Positions 50,152-62,545 of a stretch of DNA of 64,000 bases are shown here, piece after piece (positions within the stretch are counted from its first letter, which is position 1; the number at the start of each line of letters is the position of its first letter). The notes beneath the pieces were generated by a model, which had not been told where the DNA came from, made no database searches, and saw only the letters and a program-made list of their open reading frames with translations. Both the position numbers and the translations under genes were made by a program. The DNA comes from Epiperipatus broadwayi (lineage: Eukaryota > Onychophora > Udeonychophora > Euonychophora > Peripatidae). The DNA lies in contig JAQFVV010012447.1 in NCBI GenBank assembly GCA_028023455.1, positions 1,426,001-1,490,000 of the forward strand. The letters are read 5' to 3'.

Positions 50152-51123
50152 CTATTTAATTTTATTTATGTATATATGTAATCCATTGATAATATTTCTT
50201 TTCATTATTAAATATTTAATATTAGCCTTATATAGAAATGTTTATATCTATTTTAAAAAATCTATTTTAAAATTTATTTATAACTTAATTTGGTTTTTTC
50301 CTTATATAAAAATTGAGTTTACAGTTTTATACAAATAAAAACATATCAATATCTGCAATAATTAAAATATGTACATTTAAATTTTTTTAAAAGGTTTATT
50401 AATTAAAAGCAAAGTATAAACACATACATAGTAAATAATCCCTTTATTTTTGAAAATCTTGTTATTTTTTGTCTTCTTCGATTTCGCTTGATGACTTATA
50501 TTTTTTAAAAAATAAAGAATATAGGTTTAAAACAAAGATAGAAATACACAATTTAAGATGATTTTTTATTTAATTAATATTAAACCCGTGAGACACTGAA
50601 TACATTATATAATAACTTTTTAAGAATATAAAACAATAATAAATTACATTTAACAAGATTTCCAAAAGTAAAAGGAATATTTAGTAAGTGATTTATACAG
50701 TGTATTTCACTTTAATACATATTTTTTAAAATATATTTTTAAATATTGAGTTATTGATGAGTTGTATAAATATAAAACGCAATTATTGTACAAAAACCAA
50801 ATTATAACAACATAATTAAATAATGGATTTTTAAAAATAGGCACAATTATTTTTATATATAGTTAATACTAAATAAAATATATTGAGAAATATTATCTTT
50901 GCACATATGCACATATAAAGAAAATTGTAGATCTTATATGATTATGTAATATAATCATAAATATTTAGAAATATGTATCTTTATTATACTTATATGTAAT
51001 CCTTATCAATTGATATAATAATAATTTGAGACTATTATGACATTATTAATTTTCTAATTAAATTATTTAATATCTAACATACAGGCTATATATATATATA
51101 CCTGTACAAACAATGCAATATAT
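50152..51123. other. AT-rich spacer
   Basis: Nothing recognised; (AT)n at about 51,090-51,101. Confidence 0.5.
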
Positions 51124-51553
51124 AGGGTATTTTAAACTCAAACCTTCACACGATCCTCAACTTTCCACTCTATCTCATACGATTGATACACATGACCACA
51201 TATATGTCTAAAAGATAAATAATCACCAATTTATGTATTTCGTGCTAAACGAGCACTCGTCAGTTGGTCTAGATTATCATCTCTACACATATAAACAATA
51301 AGTGCTCAGATTTATATTAAGATAGCCAATCTTCATACTTTAATGGACAGGCTTCAATCCACTTCACCGTCCAACTCTTCAGCCGTCTATCCTACTGAAA
51401 ATCTGATCATGGAACGCTCAAAGCCCATACTGATCTTATTGTATATAATTGGTGATAATTTTTTTTTAGACATATATGTGGGCAAGTATATCAGTGATAT
51501 GAGATAGTATGGAGAGTTGAGGGTCGTGTGAAAGTCTGAGCTCAAAATACCCT
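51124..51553 (-). mobile_element. 430-bp repeat with inverted ends and an internal hammerhead
   Basis: The left end 51124-51180 and right end 51497-51553 are inverted copies with several mismatches; both begin AGGGTATTTT when read inwards. A hammerhead motif lies inside on the minus strand. A decayed relative is at 15,798-16,115. No ORF. It could be a non-autonomous retroelement unit or PLE pseudo-LTR derivative; a DNA transposon would not be expected to carry a hammerhead. Confidence 0.65.
51219..51277 (-). ncRNA. candidate type I hammerhead ribozyme, U16.1 changed
   Basis: On the minus strand: stem I 3' strand ATAATC-TAG-ACCAA, core CTGACGA (51257-51263), a perfect 5-bp stem II GTGCT/AGCAC with loop CGTTT, then GAAA (51241-51238). 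An 8-nt stem III segment ATACATAA follows, then A as H17, and stem I 5' strand TTGGT-GATTAT. The layout and segment lengths match the 15.6-kb hammerhead. Position 16.1, expected to be U, is A (51231), which should weaken or stop cleavage. Confidence 0.65.
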
Positions 51554-52611
51554 AATTAAATTATGTAAAATATATATGCATATTAAAATATTCATACATA
51601 TTTAATGATGTACATGGTTTACAATGTGTTTATATATACATATTAATTCCTGAAAAAAACTATAATTTTTAAATGGAAAAAATATAGTGAAAAAAAAAAA
51701 TGTAATTAGTTCTAATTATATGATAAATGCAAGCAAAAATAAATAAATAATTGAAGATTATTTTTAATTAAAAAATATTAAATATATTAGAACACTGTTA
51801 CATATTTGATATAACATAAAGTCATTTATGTGTTTATCAAAATTATTACTAAGCATAACTTCACTTGACATTTATAATTTTTTATATAAAAAAAATTAAT
51901 ATAGAAATATTTATTATATTATGTAATAAATTTTTATAATTGTACACTTTTATAGTTCTTGATGTATTTTTTTTTTTCAGTTTTAAACAATAATTTACAT
52001 ATATAATAATCAATAAATAAATAATATTTAACACTAATCATTATATTATACAACTTTATAGTTTATATTAATGTCTTAGATAGATCCATTTTGTGCTTCT
52101 GAAGATTGCCTTGACTATGGATTGAATATTTGAACTATTTAGCTTTGAGCAAAATCAGGTTTATTATGTTAATAATAATGATTAGCAGTGGGGTTTGAAT
52201 GTTTAAAAATTGACTATTTATTATTCTACTTTCAGAATACCTTATATTTACTTATTTAATGGGATTTATTTAAACTTTTACTAATTAAAAATATCAATAT
52301 GTTATGACTGAGTATCATATTTATTATCAATATTAACATCTTAAACCAGAGAAAAAGGTGGCTCAAAGGTGGCTCCATCTTTTTTATAAAGATTGCTCTG
52401 ACAGTAGATTTAAGATTCTTGATGTCGAATATTATAATGGGATTTCATGTAAATTAATATATGCATATGATAGTGCACTACATATAAATGCATCTCAAAC
52501 TTGATTTCTAAATTGTTATATATCTTTATTAATAATTATTTTCTATTTTAAACAACAGTTTTGTATATAACAACAAGTTAATAAACAAGCGATTCATATA
52601 TATATATATAA
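51554..52611. other. AT-rich spacer
   Basis: Nothing recognised; (AT)n immediately left of the LTR. Confidence 0.5.
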
Positions 52612-54681
52612 TATAATGGTCTGGGAGTTAGAGTCTTACTGTATCTGCCATACAGAGGGCCACTAGGCTACTTGAACCTAGAAAATTTATACAGTAGGCA
52701 GATACATAAGTAAAGAAAAAAATTTATTTTATATTTAGACCGTTAGCCCCAGTCACTAGCTTAGTGGAGATGCAGAGATAATATATATATCTTTATTTAA
52801 TCTCTATCTTAAATATATAAAAAAATAAAATCCACTGCCAGTAATTAATACACAAACATTTATTGACACACATATATAATATTTAAAATTTGAGGAATAA
52901 CATTTATTATTTTAGATTTTAATATTAACTTTTAATTTAAAATATTATTTTAAAATTTTAAACCATCCTCACAGATGAATTTACTAATTTTTTTTTAAGA
53001 GTGTCGAATATGAATAAACTACATAGATTGCATTTGAAAAAAAAATTATATCCTTTATTTAACCTTAGGCCAAAAGTTCGCAGTCAAACTGACATCAATC
53101 CATCTGATACATCGATGTATTCAATGCAACATGAATACAACAGCACAAAATACCATACTGTCAAGAATGTACATCTGAACAGCATGGTTAGAGAAGACAT
53201 TGACTCTTATCCAGACAGGAATGCTACATCTGTCTGGCAAGAAGAACAATAAAAAAAACTCCATAGGAAGGGACTGCATTTTCCATCTTAATATCCCCTT
53301 CCATAGGCAAAAAGGGGGTGTGCAGCATAAAATGCGATCCTGCACATGGCGGACCTCATACTACATTTACTACTTACACCAATATATCCAATCCATTGAC
53401 CCAATCCAACTATGAAACAAATAACCTAAGATTAACCCTCCCTTAATTAATTAATATAACTTTACAAATCTATATAGCCATTCATGCCCAATTAATTTCA
53501 ACATTTATATAATTTCACACAGATGAATTTTATAAAAGTTTGTTTTATAATGTTGAGTATACATCGGCTACATAGATTACATGGTCAAAAACATTTCAAA
53601 ATAAACATAAATGATCAAAATATAAAGTCATTGATGGAATTGCAGAGGGAAATTTACAAGAAACCCAATGGCATTCATCATAAGATGCTGCATTGACACT
53701 AATAACTTAAAAGACATCTGAATAAATACATTTTAGATACTCACCGTAAGGTATCGTTATTTACCGAATGTCTATATATTCTAATCAAATATGAAAACAA
53801 AAAGGTAATTAAATGTTAACAAATCCATGCAAGCATCTATAACCAACTTAAATTTAATGCATTTAAATAATTTATACAACAAATATTAATAAAAAAAATG
53901 GAAATGATTTTTAGCAAACTCAAATGTATAAAAATTAAACATTAGTAATTGATTTGAAAAGTCAGATTAAAGTTCATTTTTAAAAAAATTATGTTTAGCT
54001 TGTCAAATCTTTAAAGTTCTTAATTACTTGTAAATTTTTTCCGTTTATATCTTACAGTAGAAGAGCTCTCAGTTCCTGATGTCAATTCCCACGTAGTCTT
54101 TATTTAAAGACCAGTCTATCTGAAGGTGGCCTTAGCTGGTTTAATCCTGATATTACAGTAATTTCATTTGAAATAAGTGAGAGAGAGAGCGACAAGTGCA
54201 TCTTATCGCTCTTCTCACAAAATCAAGCTGGAACTGTTCTTAATTTAAATATTTTTCCTTTTAAACCGATCGTCCAGATTCACTGAACAATGGTTTCCTG
54301 TTCCAATTTTTTGTTATGATCTGAGCCTTCATTGCTGCTTCTATTGAACATCTAATTTATTTTTGTTCTCTTATCTACATTTCATCTGACCTTTTTATAT
54401 AAAATCCCCAGGGGCTAGCTTGCTTTTTGATAATTAATAAACACATCATTTCCATTTACAAAAATGTTTTATCCTTAGATTTTGTACTTTTTTTTATAAA
54501 AAAGTATGTTCAAATATTTTTTTTTTAAAAGGAAAATAATTTTTAAAGTTTTGCATCTGTGCGAATATATATATATGTACATTGAACAATTCGTTAATTT
54601 TAGCTTTTAGTTTTTTTATTTACGAACTTAAAACCATTTTTATTCTAATTTTAAATTAATGTAACAGCATATACCATTACA
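52612..54681 (-). repeat. 3' LTR (left copy)
   Basis: In element orientation it starts TGTAATGG and ends CCATTATA, a short imperfect inverted terminal pair. It matches the right copy along its whole length with scattered substitutions and small indels and the same total length. Short frames such as 53001-53252 are LTR sequence, not genes. Confidence 0.9.
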
Positions 54682-55170
54682 TATCAGTAAACTTCCTCAA
54701 AAAACAAAAACATTAAAAAAAAAGAATTTACTTAGTGTTAGTAATTACGTTACACAAATTGATTATATATTACCGAAAATTTCAAAAAGACAAAACTTTG
54801 GTTACTAATTACACACAAATATAATGATTAAAAAAATGTTTGACTGTTGATTCCTTTCTACCAACTAAATTTCTTCCCCCTCCCTTCCAAGTTTCTTTTC
54901 TTCTACTTTTAACTATTACTTAGGCAACTTAAATGATTGGATTTTAAATAAGACTTTTTAAAAAAAAAAAAATTATGATTTATATTACTTATTACATTTT
55001 ATTGCTCGCATTTATTCCTACATATGGCAATTTTTCTTACTGGCAGTACTTTTAAAACAAAATTCAACCTATAACTTTACATTAATACAAAAATATCTTA
55101 TTTCAGAAAAAATGCTACTGGCATGATTTATTTTTAATATTCTCAGGGTACTTGTGGTTTATTAAACATC

Positions 55171-55230
55171 GGCTCACATTGGGAGTCCAATTATAATGGT
55201 CTGGGAGTTCGAGTCTTCACTGGGGGCCTT
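55171..55230 (-). other. second LTR-end / PBS-like junction
   Basis: 55192-55222 matches the end of the main LTR (TATAATGGTCTGGGAGTTxG). After the same 2-nt gap, 55189-55171 (minus) reads TGGACTCCCAATGTGAGCC, a PBS-like sequence resembling the Lys-type PBS. Beyond 55,230 the match to the main LTR stops. Probably the remains of a related but different LTR element. Confidence 0.6.
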
Positions 55231-56124
55231 TCTATTTCACTAGTTTTGGTTTTATTTTGTTCCTTGCTGGGAACATTTTTTATTTTTTTACCTTGAGACT
55301 CCATTCTGGCTTTATTTGTTGTCATATTTATAATTTTAAACTTTACTTTTTTATATTATTTATCTTTAATACTATATTTTATTCATGTTCATAAGTTTAC
55401 TAGTTTTTATTTTATTTAATTTATAATCAAAAATGAGTGTTCGGTGAACTTTTCTCCCACTACATTCCCCCTAATACCACTTGTATGCCGATTCCTATCC
55501 TAATGCCAATCAATGCCAACCTGCACCTATCTTCCTACATCTATAACATATATTTTTTTTGTCTTTTTTTTTAATACCAACTATATTATTTCATTAACTA
55601 AATTCACTTATCTTTCTTTTATAACACAGCATTATTATCAGTGCCATTTATTCTCTTTCATCTCTCATAAATTATTTCAATTTAATTATACATTTTTATT
55701 TATGTGAGCCAATTGTTTTTTTTTTTTAATATATTTTTTTATTATGTATTTTTATTATGAACAGATGTTCATGCTCTCACATTGGATGACATTTGTAATG
55801 GCAATTAAAGCTGCTTAATTACATCTTTTAAGACTTTTTTCAACTTTACAACTCGAACTTGTAATTTTAAAAACTTTCTAATTATTTATTTTAATTTTAT
55901 GAAATCATATTATTTTGCAAAATATCTTTTTAAAAACCCATTACTCAAGCAGGAGAGTAAATAGGATTAATACTTACATATCAATCATACCCCCGGTCAG
56001 ACTGCAATTTAATAAAATATTATACTGACAGTCATTTCTCCAGACCGAAGTAGCTCTCTGGCTGCCTGAAATGTGAAACATCCCATGGGGAATTTATAAC
56101 AGGTTTAAAACCCAGGGTGCCATC

Positions 56125-56195
56125 CAATACTGAGATTGGAACCCATGAGATGTCAACAACATGTTTCAAGTGCTTGAGCCATGGCTAGTTCTTCA
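56125..56195 (-). repeat. tRNA-like SINE head (candidate)
   Basis: On the minus strand CCATGGCTCAAG is A-box-like and GGGTTCCAATCTC is B-box-like, separated by a long arm as in Ser/Leu tRNAs. The body may continue left to about 56,000. It is located inside the LTR element. No second copy in the window. Confidence 0.4.
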
Positions 56196-58556
56196 TATGA
56201 GACTGGCTGCACATTTGATTGTGAATGGAGAGAGAAAGAGAAAGGCCAGAAAAATGACAATAATTTTAAACAAAATTTATTTAAAAAAAAAACAATGATA
56301 ATAATTATAAATGCAATAATAAGATATAATTAAAATGTAAACACCTAAGAAATATTACATATTTAATAAATTTTGCATGCTCATTTTAACGAGTGAGATT
56401 TAAAAAGTTTTATCCTGATATTAATATTTACCTAGGATTTACAGTGCTGCTTTTGGACTTTATTTGTCATTTCAACATGGTCTTTGTAGTGATTCTATTA
56501 GTCTTTAATTTCCATAGTAGGTATCATAGTTCCTGGATTTCTTTTGTAGATGGGTTTTAGTTTGTAGTTGGGTGATCACCCCTTTTGTCCTTGGATCTGG
56601 TTAGTTTCTTGGTCCTTGGCATTGGTATTTTTAACTGAAAGATAGCTTTTTGTGGTCCCTTGTTCAGGTGGCTTGGTTTACCTAATTTTCATTTAATTTA
56701 GTAGGTCGGGTTGAAACTTTGCAGAAGGCGAGTCAGAGTAATATGTTACGGCATTTTGCTAAATGGCACACGGGAGAATAGCGGAGAAAATGACCGAACA
56801 CAACGTTCGGTTCTAGCCAGTCATTCCTTTTAATCTGGCTTGAAATGAACTTAATTCAAACTTAACAACTCTGGCTGATCTCAAAATTTAACCACTGAAT
56901 TCAAAACTCTATCTCAACTCTCTCTAAAACAACAGAGAATGTGTGCCTTTTATATTACTCTGACTCCATCCCCCCCCCTGCTCTAGCTTCAACACATTTT
57001 ATCTCAAAAAATTTGATTATAATTTACATTCTTTATTTCTGTTTTGAATTTTAATTACAGAGATTAGAAATTGTTCAACTAATCAGTCTGGAATTTTAAT
57101 CCCCAGCCTGATTATTTTTGTACATACTATTTTAATTAATCACAAACCTTTTATTTTTTAAATTAAAAACACTTTTTTTCCTTAAAGAATATTTTTATCA
57201 GATAATATTGTATAAAAGAAAGACAAGTTATAATTTATTAGTTTCTAACTTATCTCTAAATTTCCCTGTATTTTAATTTCTATATTTTCAAGTATTGATT
57301 CTGATATTTTTTTTTTAAATTTTATATATTTTTTTAATAAATAAAAACAAGTGAACTATGTAACTCATATATACACTCACACCTGTGCAATGCATGTATA
57401 TACATGCTGTTACATCACACCCCTCCCAATTGAGAAATTTTAAGTGCATTGATCACTTTTCCTAAGTATTGACCACTTCAATTTTTTATTTTTAATAACT
57501 TTATTTTTTATAGTGCATTTTTAGTTTTTATTTTCATCATAATAAATGTAATATTAAGAGAAGAAGGCAGCAAAGTATAAGGCAATTCAACACACAGATC
57601 GATTTTGTGCTGATTTAAACCAACTTTTAATTTCTAGCAGAAGTTGTGACTATGGCATGGGCAACCGTTGTGCACAACGGATTATGTAAAGGAACTTTAA
57701 GATTGCGAATGGCAGGACTACTTCTACTGCACATTCGATTTACAAATTTTTTTATTTTATTTGTTTACTGGGCATTTTTCTTTTAGATTTATTTATTCAT
57801 TTATTTATTTTTATCATATGCCAGGACTTTGTACTGGCACATCATCATCAGTATTATTTATTCTTTGCACTACCCATCTGTAGAACAAAGTCATCACAAG
57901 AAAAGGCTTAATCTAACTAAAAATCAGGCCTGGAATTTAAATATTTGCCCAAGTACTCACTCACATACCTCAATCTTAATTTAACACATTTTTTTTTATT
58001 TTAGTTTATTTGTTAACAATTTATTTTCATTAGTACTTTTATCACACATTTATTTCATTTTTTCATTTTTAAAGAGTTATACTTTATTATTCTCCTTCCT
58101 TTTTTATTTTTTTATTTTATTTTAAAAGAACATTTTTAGTTTGCTTGTTTATTTTGATTTTAGACATTTATTTTGTTTGTGTCATGCTCTGCTATGTTCT
58201 AGACTTATGAGCTGGAATATCTCAATAATCGACAAGACATAATCGAAGGTTTTGACATAAGTAATTTTATAGTTGTTTTGACATCTTTAAAACTCTTAAG
58301 ATTGTTATTTTATTTTATTAAGACTAGCTTTAATCATTTTTCATTATTAAAACTAACTTTGATACTTGTTTTTGCATTTTTTTCTTAAAAAAAATATATA
58401 TATAGGTTATTTTTCTCTTTTTTTATCATGTTATTTTTATTTCATTAAACTTTGTTAAACATTTTCCATTATTCCAAGTCCATGGTCATTAATAACTAGG
58501 TTAAGCTGGCGAATCTGTCAGATTACATATTTTTAATTTTTTCTGGCAGTTCTTTA

Positions 58557-59805
58557 TTATATATTTTTTCTGCATATAGCCACTCGTGTTGGGGGATTGA
58601 GAATCACCCCTGGGCATTTCTTAAATCTAGTATGAGAGATGTCAGGATCACTGCCAGTTCTGTGAAAGATTTTTGTTCTCTCGGGACTATTAGAATAACG
58701 TCTCCTCTGGGGACTCCCCAGATTCGACCTATGTCTATATCTTAAGGCGTTTACAGCTGGTTCTCTAAGTTGGGGTTTCAATCCCCTATCTCTCATATCA
58801 AAAGTTGGTCTAGCGCTGTCGAAAGCACTAAAGAATTCTGTCATTTGTTCCACTGTTTTCCTCTCAGTTGCTATGAGAATTTGCTCGACATTATGAGGAA
58901 AACTATGGCGGACTATCTTGATAATTTGTTGTTCGGATAGTGTGTCTGCTGTTAAAGAGCGTAATTTCACCACTTGCCTTCTAAAAAAAGAAACGAATGG
59001 TTCACCAGGTCACCATTTATCTTGTGACATCTGGTGATGAAGATTTTTCTGATAATCTTCACTCCAATAACTAGCTAAAACAGCAATTTTATATTCGGCA
59101 AAAGTGATGGGTTTTTTATATAAAGAGTCCCACCAAGATTGAGACCCCCCTTTTAAATGGCTACACACTATTGTGATCTTAGCCTCCTCACTTAATTGAT
59201 TCAGAGTGAAATAGCACTCCAAACTATTCAAATGGTCCATAGGAGCTTCATTGTGATGGCCAGAAAATATCCCTATTTTCAAAAACTGGTTCACGATTGT
59301 CGGATTGTTTATAATGTGAGTGTTTGCACTCAACTGGTCATACTATTTTATTTCCATTTGCAAACTATTTTTACTATTCTTTTGATTTACTTTCCAAGCT
59401 AAATCAGTCATTTTGACTTTTATTTCTTCAATTATTTATCTGTCTTCTATCTTATCTTTTTCTATTACTTTGTAAGCAGTCTCTATTTGATTTTCTACCT
59501 TTGTTTTAATCGCTTCTATTTATTCCCTAATTTCCTCTTTTATTTTATAAGTCCCATTTCAATCTGGTCCTTTAACTTTTCAAGCATTTCAGCTTGCCCT
59601 TCCAAATTACTCATTTCCTTATTTTGGTTTTTAAGCTCTTTGGCTATTTTTTATATTCTTCAGCTGTTTCTTTTTGTTTTCAAACATGCAAGTTAATAAA
59701 GCAAAGTTTTTCCTATTCTCTTCTTTTTGCTCAACTTCTTTTTCATTTTTATCTTTTTGTTCCTCACTAGAAACCTTCTCTACTTTTTTCGCCTCCATTG
59801 CTGCT
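58557..59805 (-). pseudogene. LTR retrotransposon gag relic
   Basis: In element orientation the region starts with ATG GAG GCG at about 59,803, followed by Lys/Glu-rich, coiled-coil-like sequence (to about 59,345) with several stops and a frameshift. The capsid-like core is 59333-59010 (FLKIGIFSG..., LNSLECYF, HLKGGSQSWWDSLY), typical of retrotransposon gag. A single in-frame TGA at 59010-59012 splits it from the continuing frame 59009-58557 (EPFVSFFRRQ...). That part ends in an Arg/Ser-rich tail (SPQRRRYSNSPERT) but has no CCHC knuckle. Gag would build the retrotransposition particle. The stop could be a mutation or, less likely, a readthrough site. Confidence 0.75.
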
Positions 59806-60161
59806 TCTATTGGAAATCTAATTTATTTTTGTTCTCTTATCTATATTTCATCTGACTTTTTTTATATAAGATCCCTAAGGGCTAGCTTGCTTTTTGAAAA
59901 TTAATAAACACATCATTTTCATTTACAAAAATATTTTATCTTTAGATCTTGTACTTTTTTATAAAAAGGTATGTTGAAATATTTTTTTTTTAAAAAGAAA
60001 ATAATTTTTAAAGTTTTGCATCTGTGCAAATATATATACATACATTGAACAATTCTTTAATTTTTGCTTTTAGTTTTTTTATTTACCAACTTAAAACCAT
60101 TTTTATTTTAATTTTAAATTAATGTAATGGCATATACCATTACATATCAGTAAACTTCCTC
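59791..60161 (-). repeat. extra copy of the LTR start inside the leader
   Basis: This matches the first about 350 bp of the LTR in element orientation plus 17 bp that precede the 3' LTR (TATCAGTAAACTTCCTC on the plus strand, also at 54,682-54,698). It joins directly to the gag start region. The gag ATG sits in sequence that also occurs inside the LTRs (CAATGGAGGC here, CAATGAAGGC there). Confidence 0.8.
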
Positions 60162-60183
60162 TAACTCCCAGACTATTAGAATT

Positions 60184-60201
60184 GTCCCCAGTTGGGTGCC
60201 A
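60184..60201 (-). other. primer binding site, tRNA-Lys-like
   Basis: TGGCACCCAACTGGGGAC on the minus strand lies 2 nt after the end of the 5' LTR. It resembles the Lys-tRNA PBS used by many Ty3/gypsy elements and retroviruses, with a few differences. It fixes the element's orientation as minus. Confidence 0.75.
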
Positions 60202-60203
60202 AT

Positions 60204-62273
60204 TATAATGGTCTGGGAGTTAGAGTCTTACCGTATCTTCCATACAGAGTGTCACTAGGCTACTTGAACCTAGAAAATTTATAGAGTGGGCAGATACGTA
60301 AGTTAAGAAAAATTTTTATTTTATATTTAGACCATTAGCCCCAGTTACTAGCTCAGTGGAGACACAGAGATAATATATATATCTTTATTTAATTTCTATC
60401 TTAAATATATAAAAAACAAAAAACCACTGCCAGTAATTAATACACAAACATTTATTGACACACATATATAATATTTAAAATTTGAGGAATAACCTTTATT
60501 ATTTTAGATTTTAATATTAACTTTTAATTTAAATTATTATTTTAAAATTTTAAACCATTCTCACAGATGAACTTACTCACTCTTTTAAGAGTGTCAAGTA
60601 TGAATAAACTACATAGATTGCATTTGAAAAGAAAATATTTTATCCCTTATTTAACCTTAGGCCAAAAGTTCACAGTCAAACTGATGTCAATCCATCTGAT
60701 AGATCGATGTATTTGATACAACATGAATATGACAGCACAAAATACCATACTGTCAGGAATGTACATCTGAACAGCATGGTTAGAGCAGACATTGACTCTC
60801 GTCCAGACAGGAATGCTACATCTGTCTGGCAAGAAGAACAATAAAAACCTCCATAGGAAGAGACTGCGTTTTCCATCTTACTATCCCCTTCCATAGCCAA
60901 AAAGGGGGTGTGTGGTGTAAAATGTGATCCTGCACATGGTGGACCTCATACTACATTTACTAATTAAACTGATATATCCAATCCATTGACCCAATCCAAC
61001 TACAAAACAAATAACCTAAGATTAGCCCTCCCTTAATTAATTAATATAACTTTACAAATCTATATAGCCATTCATGCCTGATTAATTTTAACATTTATAT
61101 AATTTTACAGATGAATTTTATAAAAGTTTGTTTTATAATATTGAGTATAGATCAGCTACATAGATTACATGGTCAAAAACATTTCAAAATAAACATAAAT
61201 GATCAAAATATAAAGTCATTGATGGAATTGCAGAGGGAAATTTACAAGAAACCCAATGGCATTTATCATAAGATGCCGCATTGACACCAATAACTTAAAA
61301 GACATCTGAATAAATACATTTTAGATACTCACCATAATGGATTATTATTTATCGAATGCCTATATATTCTAATCAAATATAAAAACAAAAAGATAATTAA
61401 ACGTTAATGAATCCATGCAAGCATCTATACCCAACTTAAATTTAATGCATTTAAATAATTTATACAATAAATATTAATACAAATAAAAGAAATGGAAATG
61501 ATTTTTAGCAAACTCAAATGTATAAAAATTAAACATTAATAATTGAATTGAAATGTCAGATTAAAGTTCATTTAAAAAAAATTATGTTTAGCTTGTCAAA
61601 TCTTTAAAGTTCTTAATTACTTGTAGTAAAATTTTTCCGTTTCTATCTTACAGTAGACGAGCTCTCAGTGCCTGGTGTCAATTCCCACAAAGTCTTTATT
61701 TGAAGACCACTCTATCTGAAGGTGGCCTTAGCTGGTTCAATCCTGGTATTACAGTAATTTCATTTGAAATAAATGAGAGAGCGACAAGTGCATCTTATCA
61801 CTCTTCTTACAAAATCAAGCTGGAACTGTTCTTAATATCAATATTTTTCCTTTTATACCAATCATCCAGATTCACTGAACAATGGTTTCCTGTTCCAATT
61901 TTTCGTTATGGTTCGAGCCTTCATTGCTGCTTCTATTGGACATCTAATTTATTTTTGTTCTTTTATCTATATTTCATCTGACTTTTTTTTATATAAGATG
62001 CCCAAGGGCTAGATTGCTTTTAGATAATTAATAAACACATCATTTCCATTTACAAAAATATTTTATCTTTAGATCTTGTACTTTTTTATAAAAAAGTACG
62101 TTCAAATATTTTTTTTTTAAAACGAAAATAATTTTTAAAGTATTGCATCTATGTGAATATATATATATGTACATTAAACAATTATTTAATTTTAGCTTTT
62201 AGTTTTTTTATTTACGAACTTAAAACCGTTTTTATTCTAATTTTAAATTGATGTAATGGCATATACCATTACA
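60204..62273 (-). repeat. 5' LTR (right copy)
   Basis: Same length and ends as the left LTR. In element orientation it precedes the PBS. It should contain promoter and polyadenylation signals, but none could be pinned down in the AT-rich sequence. Its outer end cuts into a SINE copy at about 62.28 kb. Confidence 0.9.
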
Positions 62274-62289
62274 ATATATATATAATCAT

Positions 62290-62432
62290 ACAAAATTATG
62301 TGCTATGTTAAAATTCAATATTCATGAATCTAAAGATCGATGCTCAAGTATCATGTTACCACTGTCACCAATCAGACTATCACTATCTGAAGTAAAGAAT
62401 AATACCACTTGAAATGGTGAGCTATATATTAA
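62290..62432 (+). repeat. SINE fragment related to 85-228
   Basis: Shares ATTCATGAATCTAAAG, ATCTGAAGxAAAG and AATACCAxTTGAAA with the copy at the left end of the window, in inverted orientation relative to it. The tRNA-like head is missing where the LTR element begins, which suggests the LTR element is inserted in or beside it. Confidence 0.5.
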
Positions 62433-62545
62433 CCAGTGTGCTATTGTTAGCAGTTGAGTATATTTGGAAAGCTTAAAAAAAATTAAGCTTTTCTAAAAAC
62501 TTTCAATATTTAACAGTAATCCAATATATAATTAATTCTAAAATG

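Larger units (their letters stand above)
54682..58556 (-). other. internal region without recognisable pol
   Basis: Where pol would be expected, only AT-rich sequence is seen, plus an LTR-end/PBS junction at 55.17-55.23 kb and a SINE-like head at 56.13-56.20 kb. No RT or integrase motif in six frames. Confidence 0.6.
52612..62273 (-). mobile_element. LTR retrotransposon, minus orientation, gag relic, no pol seen
   Basis: Two 2,070-bp direct repeats (52612-54681 and 60204-62273) flank a 5.5-kb internal region. In element orientation the order is 5' LTR (right), primer binding site, leader, gag relic, long non-coding part, 3' LTR (left). A Lys-type PBS and a retrotransposon gag fit a Ty3/gypsy-like element. 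No protease, RT, RNase H or integrase motif was found, so this is a non-autonomous or pol-deleted copy. It is inserted in an (AT)n tract, so target duplication cannot be scored. Confidence 0.88.

Noticed and set aside
53001-53415. Small ORFs in the left LTR (and their match at 60.6-60.9 kb)
   Set aside because: They lie in the long direct repeat and are not preserved between the two LTRs.
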